From contig NZ_JADDUE010000006.1 of the NCBI RefSeq assembly GCF_016526145.1, positions 248,001 through 312,000 on the forward strand: a stretch of DNA of 64,000 bases, in the 5' to 3' direction. Shown here in pieces: positions 17,196-25,374 of this stretch. Numbering within the stretch: position 1 is the first letter of the stretch; every line of letters begins with the position of its first letter. The notes beneath the pieces were generated by a model that was not told the DNA's origin, did not search any database, and worked only from the letters and a program-made list of their open reading frames with translations. A program made the translations under genes and the position numbers. This DNA is from Saccharopolyspora galaxeae. GTDB taxonomy: Bacteria; Actinomycetota; Actinomycetes; Mycobacteriales; Pseudonocardiaceae.

Positions 17196-18443
17196 TCAGG
17201 CCTTGGTGAACGCGAGCGCGACGTTGTGCCCGCCGAAACCGAAGGAGTTGTTGACCGCGGTGGACAGCGCGACCTGCCGGGGCTTGTCGGTGACCACGTC
17301 CAGCTCGACCTTCGGGTCCTGCTCCTCGAGGTTCAGCGTGTGCGGGATCTGTCCGGTGTGGATGGACAGCAGCGTCGCGATGCTCTCCACCGCGCCCGCA
17401 CCGCCGACCAGGTGCCCCAGCGCGCTCTTCGGCGCGGTCAGGGTGACGCCGTCGCCGACGGCCTTGCGGATCGCCGCGGCCTCGCCCACGTCACCGACCA
17501 CCGTGGAGGTGGCGTGCGCGTTGACGTGCTCGACCTCCGAAGGCGACAACCCTGCCGTGTGCGCGGCCTGGACCATGGCGTTGATCTGGCCGATGCCGTC
17601 CGGGTGGTTGCCGGTGATGTGGTGCGCGTCGGAGGTGATGCCCACCCCGGCGAGCTGCCCGTAGATCCGCGCACCGCGGGCCTTGGCGTGCTCGGCGCTT
17701 TCCAGCACCACCACGCCGGCGCCTTCGCCGAGCACGAACCCGTCGCGGCCGGTGTCGAACGGGCGGGAAGCGTGTTCCGGATCGTCGTTGCGGGTGCTCA
17801 AGGTCCGGGCCTGGCAGAACCCGGCGACGGTGATCTGATGGATGCAGGCTTCCGCACCGCCTGCCACCACCACGTCGGCCTGCCCGTTGCGGATCATCTC
17901 CCAGCCCCGCGCCAGACCTTCCGCGCCGGACGCGCAGGCCGAGGCGGGCGAGTGCACGCCCGCGCGCGCCCGCAGTTCGATGCTGACGTGCGCGGCCGGG
18001 CCGTTCGGCATCAGCATCGGCACGGTCAGCGGGGAGATCTTGCGCAGCCCCTGGTTCTCCAGCAGATCGTCCTGCTCCAGCAGCGTCATCGGGCCGCCGA
18101 TGCCGGTGCCCAGCGCGACGCCGAGGCGCTCCGGCTGGACCGGCTCGTGCTCGTCGGTCGGCATCTCGTAGCCCGCGTCGCTCCACGCCTGCCGCGCCGC
18201 GATCATCGCGACCGCCTCGCAGCGGTCCAGCCGGCGCAGCTGCACCCGCGGCAGCACCTCGGATGGATCGACCGCCAGCGGAGCCCCGATCTTGGCGGGC
18301 AGGTCGTAGGTCTCGACCCACTCCGCTTCGAGCCTGCGCGTCCCGCTGCGCCCGTTGAGCAGTCCGTCCCAGGTGGACGCGACGTCGCCGCCCAGCGGCG
18401 TCGTCGCGCCCAGCCCGGTGACGACGACCTCGGTCGCCGTCAT
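17196..18443 (-). CDS. fabF: 3-oxoacyl-ACP synthase II
   Basis: This condensing enzyme of the type II fatty-acid system extends acyl-ACP with malonyl-ACP. It has 415 aa, full length, with the catalytic cysteine C170 (SPASACASGAEGLA), H310 (HVNAHATST), K339 and H344 (PKSALGHLVGGAGAVES), the expected Cys-His-His arrangement. The C-terminal NNSFGFGGHNVAL motif is intact. The start ATG overlaps the acpP stop (ATGA), so the two are translationally coupled. It corresponds in position to fabF of Streptomyces and kasA of mycobacteria. Confidence 0.95.
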   Translation of the reverse strand: MTATEVVVTGLGATTPLGGDVASTWDGLLNGRSGTRRLEAEWVETYDLPAKIGAPLAVDPSEVLPRVQLRRLDRCEAVAMIAARQAWSDAGYEMPTDEHEPVQPERLGVALGTGIGGPMTLLEQDDLLENQGLRKISPLTVPMLMPNGPAAHVSIELRARAGVHSPASACASGAEGLARGWEMIRNGQADVVVAGGAEACIHQITVAGFCQARTLSTRNDDPEHASRPFDTGRDGFVLGEGAGVVVLESAEHAKARGARIYGQLAGVGITSDAHHITGNHPDGIGQINAMVQAAHTAGLSPSEVEHVNAHATSTVVGDVGEAAAIRKAVGDGVTLTAPKSALGHLVGGAGAVESIATLLSIHTGQIPHTLNLEEQDPKVELDVVTDKPRQVALSTAVNNSFGFGGHNVALAFTKA

Positions 18444-18679
18444 GCGTTCTTGGTGATGTAGTCCACCGCATCACCCACGGTCTTCAGGTTCGCCAGCTCG
18501 TCGTCGGGGATCTTGACGCCGAACTTGTCCTCGGCCTGGACGGCGATCTCCACCATCGACAGCGAGTCGATGTCCAGGTCGTCGACGAACGACTTCTCGA
18601 CGGCCACGTCCTCGGCGTCTACCCCGGCGACCTCTTCGACGATCCCGGCGAGTCCCTTGGTGATTTCCTCGTTCGCCAC
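18440..18679 (-). CDS. acpP: Acyl carrier protein
   Basis: This 79-aa acidic carrier protein has the phosphopantetheine attachment serine at S39 in DDLDIDSLSMVEIA. It carries growing acyl chains between the enzymes encoded around it. The GTG start at 18679 follows GGAAGGA by 6-7 nt. The gene lies between fabH (67-bp gap) and fabF (4-nt overlap), the standard actinobacterial order. The C-terminus (YITKNA) is short and lacks the extension seen in mycobacterial AcpM. Confidence 0.96.
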   Translation of the reverse strand: MANEEITKGLAGIVEEVAGVDAEDVAVEKSFVDDLDIDSLSMVEIAVQAEDKFGVKIPDDELANLKTVGDAVDYITKNA

Positions 18680-18746
18680 GGTGGTTCCTTCCTTGTTGGT
18701 GCACCGCGGAGCTGCGCCCGCGGCGGTACTGGTGAGCGCGATCGCG

Positions 18747-19727
18747 CTATGGGCAGATGACGACCTGGCCGCCGTAGGACAGTCCGGCCCCGAAGCCGAC
18801 CAGGAGCAGCACGTCCCCGCTGGAGATCTCGCCTGCCGACCGCATGTGGTCGATGGCGAGCGGGATCGAAGCGGCGGAGGTGTTGCCGGAATGCACGATG
18901 TCACGGGCGATCACCAGGTCGTCGCGGGCACCCTGGCTCTGCAGCTTCTTGGCGATCGCTTCCACGATGCGCAGGTTCGCCTGGTGCGCGACCAGTGCGT
19001 CCACATCGGACAGTTCGAGTCCGGCGAGTTCGACGGCGTGCTTGGCGACCGGCGCGATCTGCGTGGTCGCCCACCGGAAGACCGACTGGCCTTCCTGGTA
19101 GATGTACTTGCCATCGCGCAGGTAGATGGTGTCCACCAGATCGCCCGCGCTGCCCAGCGAGGCCGGCCCGATGCCGGGTTCGTCGGCCGGTCCGACCACG
19201 GCCGCGCCCGCGCCGTCGGCGAAGATGATGCAGTTCGCGCGGTCCTCCCAGTCCAGCCATTCCTGGAACCGCTCGGCGCCGATCACCAGCACCCGGCCCG
19301 CCGAACCGGCCCGCACCAGGTCCGATGCGGTGTTCAGCGCGTAGCAGAACCCGGCGCAGGCGGCGTTGAGGTCGAACGCGGCCGATGCGGTGATCCCGAT
19401 CTGATCGGCGACCTGCGCCGCGGCGTTCGGGATGCCGCCGGGCATCGTGCAGGTGGCGATGATCACCTGGTCCACATCGGCCGGGGTCAGGCCCGCGTTC
19501 GCGATCGCCTTGGAACCGGCCTCGATGGACATCGTGACGACGTTCTGGTCGTCATCGCCGAGGCGGCGGCTGACGATGCCGACGCGCTGCTGGATCCACT
19601 CGTCGTTGGTGTCGACGACCTCGGCCAGGTCGTGGTTGGTCACCACCCGGTTGCCCTGGGTGCTGCCGAAGCCGAGCAGCTTGGTCGCCGCCGGGCCGGC
19701 GGACTGGCGCAGGGTGGGTGTGCTCAC
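18747..19727 (-). CDS. fabH: 3-oxoacyl-ACP synthase III
   Basis: This enzyme initiates fatty-acid synthesis by condensing acyl-CoA with malonyl-ACP. It has 326 aa with the catalytic triad C124 (DLNAACAGFCYAL), H248 (VAHQANLRI) and N282 (HSGNTSAASIPLA). Actinobacterial FabH often prefers branched or short acyl-CoA primers, but the specificity here is not predictable. The GTG start at 19727 overlaps the fabD stop (GTGA). The open frame continues well upstream but that part lies inside fabD in another frame. Confidence 0.95.
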   Translation of the reverse strand: MSTPTLRQSAGPAATKLLGFGSTQGNRVVTNHDLAEVVDTNDEWIQQRVGIVSRRLGDDDQNVVTMSIEAGSKAIANAGLTPADVDQVIIATCTMPGGIPNAAAQVADQIGITASAAFDLNAACAGFCYALNTASDLVRAGSAGRVLVIGAERFQEWLDWEDRANCIIFADGAGAAVVGPADEPGIGPASLGSAGDLVDTIYLRDGKYIYQEGQSVFRWATTQIAPVAKHAVELAGLELSDVDALVAHQANLRIVEAIAKKLQSQGARDDLVIARDIVHSGNTSAASIPLAIDHMRSAGEISSGDVLLLVGFGAGLSYGGQVVICP

Positions 19728-20674
19728 GCATCGCTCCCGGAGGTGTCGGCGCCGGTGCGGTCCGCGTCCAGCAGTTCGGCGACTTTGTCGAGGTCTTCGG
19801 GCTTTTTCAGCGCGACCGTCTTGGTGCCCTTGAGCTCGCGGCGCACCAGCCCGGTCAGGGTGCCCGCCGGGGGGAGTTCGACGACGGCTCCGACGCCGCG
19901 CTCGGCGAGGGTGCTCATGCAGGAGTCCCAGCGCACCGGGCGGGTGATCTGCTCGACCAGGCGGCGCACGATCTCGTCGGCGTCTTCCACGACCGCGCCG
20001 TCGGCGTTGGACAGCAGCGGCAGCTTGGGCGGCGCGGCCGCCGCGTCGTCGGCCTGCTTGCCGAAGGCGTCCCTGGCGGGGGCCATGAACCGGGTGTGGA
20101 AAGCCCCGGCCACCGGCAGCGGGCGGATCTTGGTGCCCGCCGGCGGTTCTTCGCCGAGCGCTTCCAGCGCGGGTTTGCGGCCTGCGGCGACGATCTGACC
20201 GGCACCGTTGCGGTTGGCCGGGTCCAGCCCGAGGCTCGTCAGGTGCTCCACCACGGCTTCCGGGTCGCCGCCCATCACCGCGGACATCGCGGTGGGCTCC
20301 AGCGCGCACGCGGCCGCCATCTCCCGGCCGCGCACCGCGGCCAGCGCGACCGCGTCGTCCGGGGAGAGCACCCCGGCGATGGCGGCGGCGGCCAGCTCAC
20401 CCACCGAGTGCCCGGTGACCGGAGTGTTGGCGGGGATGTCGTGGCGGCTGGTGAGATCCTGGGCTGCCAGCAGGGACAGCGCCACCACCAGCGGCTGGGT
20501 GACGGCGGTGTCCTTGATCTCGTCGGCGTCCGCGGTGGTGCCCAGCCGCTCCAGGTCCAGCCCGGCGCGCTCGGACCAGGCCTGCACGCGAGCGCGGGCG
20601 CCGTCGAGTTCGAGCCACGGCGCGAGCATTCCGGGCGACTGCGCGCCCTGTCCGGGGGCGAGAAGTGCGATCAC
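19724..20674 (-). CDS. fabD: Malonyl-CoA:ACP transacylase
   Basis: This enzyme transfers malonyl groups from CoA to the acyl carrier protein. It has 316 aa, starting VIALLAPGQGAQSPGML, the family's usual N-terminus, with the active-site serine S90 in GHSVGE and the histidine H193 in AGAFHTRF. GTG 20674 is chosen on that basis; the ribosome binding site is weak (GGCAGG), and 22 further upstream codons would not match the family. The short C-terminal tail after the acyltransferase core is acidic and variable. It is the first gene of the fab operon, 169 bp downstream of the fasR stop. Confidence 0.93.
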   Translation of the reverse strand: MIALLAPGQGAQSPGMLAPWLELDGARARVQAWSERAGLDLERLGTTADADEIKDTAVTQPLVVALSLLAAQDLTSRHDIPANTPVTGHSVGELAAAAIAGVLSPDDAVALAAVRGREMAAACALEPTAMSAVMGGDPEAVVEHLTSLGLDPANRNGAGQIVAAGRKPALEALGEEPPAGTKIRPLPVAGAFHTRFMAPARDAFGKQADDAAAAPPKLPLLSNADGAVVEDADEIVRRLVEQITRPVRWDSCMSTLAERGVGAVVELPPAGTLTGLVRRELKGTKTVALKKPEDLDKVAELLDADRTGADTSGSDA

Positions 20675-20742
20675 ACCTGCCACTACACATGTCGCGGCGA
20701 GATCGGCGTGATGTCGCCACGGACGAAGTCCGGAGCGCAATC

Positions 20743-20759
20743 TTGTGGAGTGTCTACAA
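20743..20759. promoter_or_regulatory. Palindrome upstream of fabD, candidate regulator site
   Basis: TTGTGGAGTGTCTACAA (20743-20759) is an imperfect palindrome with arms TTGTxGA and TCxACAA. It lies about 70 bp upstream of fabD in the fasR-fabD gap, where the activator FasR binds in Streptomyces. A second inverted repeat, CGATTCG (20769-20775) / CGAATCG (20790-20796), lies next to it and could be part of the fasR 3' end or a second site. Binding by FasR is inference. Confidence 0.4.
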
Positions 20760-20843
20760 CGACAGCCCCGATTCGGGCATCCTGGAACGCGAATCGTTGT
20801 TGAGGATGTCGGTCCGGTGACAGCTGGTTCAACAGCGGGAGAA

Positions 20844-22046
20844 TCACCAGAGCCCGCGGGCGCGGGCGAGCCTGCCCACCGACAACGCCACTCGCAGCAC
20901 CAATCCGTCGCGGGCGTTCGACGGGGTGCGCCCGGTCAGCTCCGCCACTCGCCGCAGCCGGTAGCGCACGGTGTTCGGATGCACGTACAGCTGGCGCGCG
21001 CAGCTCTCCAGCACGCCGCCGAGTTCCAGGTAGGTGTCCACGGTCTCCATCAGCGCGCCGCCCGCGTCGACCAGCGGCAGCACGATGCCCTCCACCAGCT
21101 GCCGCTCCGCCTCCGGATCACCGGCCAGCGCGCGTTCCGGCAGCAGGTCCTCCGCCAGCACCGGGCGCGGCGCGGTCGGCCAGGCCACCACCGCGCGCAG
21201 GCCGGACATCGCGTCGGCCGCGGAGCGGTGCGCCTCGGACAGGGTGGACACGGTCGGGCCGACCACGACCGGGCCCTCGTCGAACGCCTCGGTGAGCTTG
21301 GCCGCGGCTTCCTGCGTGGCCCGCTCACCGGAGGAACCGCCGAACACCACCACCAGGCGGGTGCCCTGCACGCCCAGCAGCACCGGGCGTCCGGCTCGGG
21401 CCGCGCGGCTGCGCACCTGGTAGACGATCGTCGGCGGGTCGTCGGAGGGAGCGGTGCCGACGACCACGGTGGCTTCCGAGCCCTGCTCCCAGCCGAGGGC
21501 GGCGGCGCGCGAGAGCAGCGACTCCTCCGGGTCGCCGCGCACGATGCCGTCCACGACCAGCGCTTCCAGCCGCGCGTCCCAGGCGCCGCGGGCTTCCGCG
21601 GCCGCCGCGTAGGAGGTCGCGGCCGCGAACGCGATCTCCCGCGTGTAGCGCAGGATCGACTCGGTGAGCGCGGTGCGCTCGGCGTCGTGCGCGGCCAGTT
21701 CCGGCAGGCGCTGCTCGAACACGTCGATCGCGGCCCGCACCAGGTCCAGCGTCTGGCGCAGGCTCACCCAGCGGGACAGGTCCTTCGGCGCGGCGCGGAA
21801 GGCTTCGGCGGTCAGCCGGATCGCCTCGGTCGGGTCCTGCAGCCAGGCGACGAAGTTGGACACTCCGGTCTGGGTCACCAGCAGCACGCTCGCGCGTTGA
21901 TCGGCGGGCAACCGCCGGAACCACGGCAGCCGCTGCTCCATCGCGCCGATGCTCGCGGTGGCCAGGTCCCCGGAGGCCCGCTCCAGGGCGCGCAGCGTGC
22001 TCGCGGAGACCCGCTCGCCTGGATCACCTGCGCTTTCGGATTCCAT
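20844..22046 (-). CDS. fasR: PucR-type transcriptional activator of fatty-acid synthesis, FasR-like
   Basis: This 400-aa regulator ends in a PucR-type C-terminal helix-turn-helix (LYVHPNTVRYRLRRVAELTGRTP, about residues 355-377) that binds DNA, preceded by a GGDEF-like/central domain and a helical N-terminal region. Its position directly upstream of fabD-fabH-acpP-fabF matches Streptomyces FasR, which activates that operon. The start ATG at 22046 is the first of the frame. It is transcribed in the same direction as the fab operon but separated by 169 bp containing candidate operators. Confidence 0.9.
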   Translation of the reverse strand: MESESAGDPGERVSASTLRALERASGDLATASIGAMEQRLPWFRRLPADQRASVLLVTQTGVSNFVAWLQDPTEAIRLTAEAFRAAPKDLSRWVSLRQTLDLVRAAIDVFEQRLPELAAHDAERTALTESILRYTREIAFAAATSYAAAAEARGAWDARLEALVVDGIVRGDPEESLLSRAAALGWEQGSEATVVVGTAPSDDPPTIVYQVRSRAARAGRPVLLGVQGTRLVVVFGGSSGERATQEAAAKLTEAFDEGPVVVGPTVSTLSEAHRSAADAMSGLRAVVAWPTAPRPVLAEDLLPERALAGDPEAERQLVEGIVLPLVDAGGALMETVDTYLELGGVLESCARQLYVHPNTVRYRLRRVAELTGRTPSNARDGLVLRVALSVGRLARARGLW

Positions 22047-22244
22047 GCGGCACAGAATCGCACGTCGGCCGAGCCCGTCGGCGAGGGTGCGGCGGGATGC
22101 GCTCGCGCTCGCCGGGCCGACGGCTACCGCGGCGTCGTGCAGGCTCCGTTCGCTGGTATTTCATCCGGTCGGGCGTGGTCAACGCGGCCGAAGGCGGGAC
22201 AGGATGGCACGCACAGCACGCGCACGCGCGGGGGAGTGATCGAC

Positions 22245-23189
22245 ATGGCGTTGCCGCTGGTGTGGCTCGCGGATGTGTTGCGGGCGGCCGGACTGACCGT
22301 CCAGGAGACGCCCGGCTGGCAGCAGCGCGCCGCCGACTCCGGTGATCCGCCGGAACCGGTGGGCGTGCTGGAGCACCACACGGCCACCGAAGCCTCCTAC
22401 GAGAACCCGGCGCCCAGCCTGGACCTGGTCGTGGAGGGACGCGAGGACCTGGCCGGTCCGCTGTGCCACGGGCTGATCGGGTTCGACGGGGTGGTGCACC
22501 TGATCGCCGCGGGCCGCGCCAACCACGCCGGACGGGCCAAGGAATCCGGGCCGGTGCCCGCGGGTGACGGCAACGTGCTCTACGTCGGCTTCGAGTGGGA
22601 CTACCAGGGCGTCGAGCAGGGGCCCAGCCCGGAGCAGTGCTCGGCAGCGCTGACCGCGACCCGGGCCGTGCTGGAGCACCTCGGCGCACCGCCCGATGCG
22701 GCGCGCGGCCACAAGGAGACCAGCATCACCGGCAAGATCGACCCCGGGCACGTGGATCTGGAACGCTTCCGCGCCGAACTGGCCAACACCCGACAGGAGG
22801 ACGCCGAGATGACCCCTGAACAGGACGCGATCCTGCGCCGCATCGAGAACGAGCTGCTCGGGCCGCGCGGACCGGAGGGTCAGATCACCGGGTGGAACAC
22901 CATGCTCGGGCCGCGCACGCCGGTGGCGATGCTGGTGGACCTGGTCAACGTGCTGGTCGCGCGGGAAACGCCCGCTCCGCAGCAGAGCCCTCCCCAGCAG
23001 CAGGACGGGCAGGCCGCTCCCGCCGGTGCGGTGCCGCAGCAAGCGCCCGCGCAGGACCCGGAGGCGATCAAGGCCGCGTTCACCGCGCTGCCGCCGGAGC
23101 AGGCGGCACCGCTGCTGGCCGAACTCGTGCGCATCCAGGAATCCCGCCAGCTCTCCCCGGAGCAGCAGGCCCGCGCCACCAACCCCTGA
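22245..23189 (+). CDS. N-acetylmuramoyl-L-alanine amidase, endolysin-like
   Basis: This 314-aa protein has an Amidase_2-type zinc peptidoglycan hydrolase domain at about 38-180: LEHHTATEASYENP supplies the first ligand histidine and ARGHKETSITGKIDPGHVDLERF the second, with the K-x-DPG motif seen in actinophage lysins. The C-terminal 110 residues are Gln/Pro/Ala-rich and helical (RIENELLGPRGPEGQITGWNTMLGP) and may be a cell-wall-binding or spacer region. No signal peptide or membrane anchor is seen, so export is unexplained. ATG 22245 follows GGGGGAG. No holin, phage structural or integrase gene is nearby, so it appears to be a chromosomally adopted lysin-like gene. Confidence 0.75.
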   Translation: MALPLVWLADVLRAAGLTVQETPGWQQRAADSGDPPEPVGVLEHHTATEASYENPAPSLDLVVEGREDLAGPLCHGLIGFDGVVHLIAAGRANHAGRAKESGPVPAGDGNVLYVGFEWDYQGVEQGPSPEQCSAALTATRAVLEHLGAPPDAARGHKETSITGKIDPGHVDLERFRAELANTRQEDAEMTPEQDAILRRIENELLGPRGPEGQITGWNTMLGPRTPVAMLVDLVNVLVARETPAPQQSPPQQQDGQAAPAGAVPQQAPAQDPEAIKAAFTALPPEQAAPLLAELVRIQESRQLSPEQQARATNP

Positions 23190-23238
23190 TCGCGGTGCCG
23201 CACGAGCCGACCGCGCACGCACGAGAAACGACGGACCC

Positions 23239-24147
23239 ATGACCGAACCGACCACCGGACGTCCCTCGGCCCTGTTCGACGAACAGCGCTCTGCCGAGAT
23301 CGTCGCGGGCAGCTTCGCGAACACCCCCGATCCCCGGCTGCGCGCGGTGCTGACGAAGCTGGTCGAGCACCTGCACGGCTTCGTCAAGGACGTCGAGCCG
23401 ACCCCGCAGGAGTGGCAGGCGGCGATCGGTTTCCTCACCGAGACCGGCCAGACCTGCACCGACACCCGGCAGGAGTTCGTCCTGCTCTCCGATGTGCTCG
23501 GGGTGTCGATGCTGGTCGACACGCTGAACCAGCGCAGCGGCGCGGAGCTCACCGAATCCACTGTGGAGGGACCGTTCCACGTGGTGGATTCACCGCCGCG
23601 CGAACTCGGGGACGACATCGACCAGCAGGGCAAGGGAGAGCCCTGCCTGGTCACCGGCCGCGTGCTCGACCCGGCGGGCGAACCCGTCGGGGGCGCGAGC
23701 GTCGACGTGTGGCAGGCGAACGACGAAGGCTTCTACGACGTCCAGCGGCCCGGCGAGCTGCCCGAGCACAACCTGCGCGGGCTGTTCACCACCGACGAGG
23801 ACGGCCGGTTCTGGTTCCGCAGCATCGTGCCGAGGCACTACCCGATCCCGGACGACGGCCCGGTCGGCGGGATGCTGCAGGCCACCGCGCGGCACCCGAA
23901 CCGCCCGGCGCACATCCACTTCGAGGTCTCTGCGCCGGGGATGCGGACGTTGACCACCCACATGTTCGTGGCGGGGACGCCGTACCTGGATTCGGACGCG
24001 GTGTTCGGCGTCAAGCCCAGCCTGATCCACGAGTTCGCCACGGTCGACGACCCGCAGCGGGCCGCCGAAGCCGGCCTGCCGGTCCCGTTCCGGTGGGTCG
24101 ACTTCCCCGTCACGATCGACCGGCTCGAACCCGGCGCGCAAGAATGA
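23239..24147 (+). CDS. Intradiol ring-cleavage dioxygenase, probable hydroxyquinol 1,2-dioxygenase
   Basis: This 302-aa non-haem Fe(III) dioxygenase has all four iron ligands visible: Y166 (EGFYDVQ), Y201 (PRHYPIP), H225 and H227 (PAHIHFEV). The N-terminal helical domain (VLTKLVEHLHGFVKDVEPTPQEW) is typical of catechol/hydroxyquinol 1,2-dioxygenases. Because a maleylacetate reductase gene follows and an aromatic FAD hydroxylase lies beyond, hydroxyquinol (1,2,4-trihydroxybenzene) is the best substrate guess, with maleylacetate as product. ATG 23239 is preferred over the longer frame, which runs back into the amidase gene. Confidence 0.88.
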   Translation: MTEPTTGRPSALFDEQRSAEIVAGSFANTPDPRLRAVLTKLVEHLHGFVKDVEPTPQEWQAAIGFLTETGQTCTDTRQEFVLLSDVLGVSMLVDTLNQRSGAELTESTVEGPFHVVDSPPRELGDDIDQQGKGEPCLVTGRVLDPAGEPVGGASVDVWQANDEGFYDVQRPGELPEHNLRGLFTTDEDGRFWFRSIVPRHYPIPDDGPVGGMLQATARHPNRPAHIHFEVSAPGMRTLTTHMFVAGTPYLDSDAVFGVKPSLIHEFATVDDPQRAAEAGLPVPFRWVDFPVTIDRLEPGAQE

Positions 24148-24225
24148 GCGCGGAGGCCGGCGCCGTCGACGTGCCTGCCGCCGGCAGCAGTGCCCGGGCC
24201 GGGGAAGACGCTGAACGAGGAGACG

Positions 24226-25317
24226 ATGGCAGACCGCGCCACTGACGAGGCGGCCGCAGTAGCCGTGCACGAAACCCTCGCGACCCGGGTGCTGCTCGGC
24301 CGAGGATCCAGCGAGCGCATCGCCGACGAAGCCGCGCGGCTCGGCGCGCGCCGGGCGCTGCTGGTGGCGGCACCGTCCGCCGCGGATTCCGCGGACCGGG
24401 CGGCCGAAGCGCTCGGGCAGCGGCTCGCGGCGCGTTTCGATCGCCCGGCCCCGCACACGCCGGTGGCGGTGACCGCGGAAGTCATGCAGCTCATCGGAGC
24501 CGGCGGTGCGGACTGCGTGGTCGGGATCGGCGGCGGCTCGGCGATCGGCCTGGCCAAGGCCGTCTCGGCGCGGACCGGGGCGTCCCAGATCGCGGTGCCG
24601 ACCACCTACTCGGGCTCGGAGGCCACGCCGGTGCTGGGCGAGACCGAGCAGGGCGTGAAGACGACTCGCCGCGATCCCGCGCTCGCCCCGGGCACGATCG
24701 TCTACGACCCCGATCTCACGCTCGCGATGCCGGTCGGCCTGACCCGCACCAGCGCCGTCAACGCGCTCGCGCACGCCGTCGAGGCGTTGTGGGCACCGGA
24801 AACCACCCCGGTCACCCGCGCGCTGGCCACCGAGGCCGCGAACGGAATCCTCGAAGCGCTGCCGGACGTGCTCGTCGCCCCGGAGGACCCTCAGGCCCGG
24901 GAACGCCTGCAATCGGCGGCTTGGCTGGCGGGCAGCTGCCTGGCGCAGGCCCGGATGGGGCTGCACCACCAGCTCGCGCACGCACTCGGCGGAACCTTCG
25001 ACCTGCCGCACGCCGAGCTGCACACGATGTTGCTCCCGCACGTCATGGCGTTCAACCGGCGGTCCGCTCCGGCCGCGTTCGACCGGTTGGCCCGGTCTGC
25101 CGGTCCGGATCCGGTCGTGGCGGTCGCCGACCTGGCCCGCGGGTACGACGGGCCGAGGTCGCTGGCCGAGCTGGGCGTCGCGCGGGAGCAGCTGCGCGGG
25201 ATCGCGGAACGGGTGGTGGCCGGTCCCTACCCGAACCCGCGGCCGCTGACCGTGGACGCGGTCGCCGAACTGCTCGACGAGCTGTGGCAGGGCAAGTTCC
25301 CCACCGGTGTCCGGTAA
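24226..25317 (+). CDS. Maleylacetate reductase
   Basis: This 363-aa protein belongs to the iron-containing alcohol dehydrogenase superfamily. It should reduce maleylacetate to 3-oxoadipate with NADH, the step after hydroxyquinol ring cleavage. Visible motifs are the dinucleotide GIGGGSAIGLAKAVS and the metal-site histidines in NALAHAVEALW and LHHQLAHALGGTFDLPHAELH. The start ATG at 24226 follows GAGGAG closely. It lies 78 bp behind the dioxygenase gene and is almost certainly co-transcribed with it. Confidence 0.9.
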   Translation: MADRATDEAAAVAVHETLATRVLLGRGSSERIADEAARLGARRALLVAAPSAADSADRAAEALGQRLAARFDRPAPHTPVAVTAEVMQLIGAGGADCVVGIGGGSAIGLAKAVSARTGASQIAVPTTYSGSEATPVLGETEQGVKTTRRDPALAPGTIVYDPDLTLAMPVGLTRTSAVNALAHAVEALWAPETTPVTRALATEAANGILEALPDVLVAPEDPQARERLQSAAWLAGSCLAQARMGLHHQLAHALGGTFDLPHAELHTMLLPHVMAFNRRSAPAAFDRLARSAGPDPVVAVADLARGYDGPRSLAELGVAREQLRGIAERVVAGPYPNPRPLTVDAVAELLDELWQGKFPTGVR

Positions 25318-25344
25318 GGCGCGCCGGTCGTCTCGTGGCGCGCC
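25318..25344. terminator. Bidirectional hairpin between maleylacetate reductase and hydroxylase genes
   Basis: Two copies of GGCGCGCC (25318-25325 and 25337-25344), each self-complementary, form an 8-bp stem with an 11-nt loop in the 57-bp gap between convergent genes. It probably terminates the dioxygenase-reductase transcript and may also work in the other direction. Confidence 0.5.
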
Positions 25345-25374
25345 GTCGCGCGACCGCGCGATGTCGAGCCGCGA

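Noticed and set aside
20675-20740. An upstream start for fabD at 20740
   Set aside because: The 22 added residues do not resemble any FabD N-terminus and would run into the promoter region.
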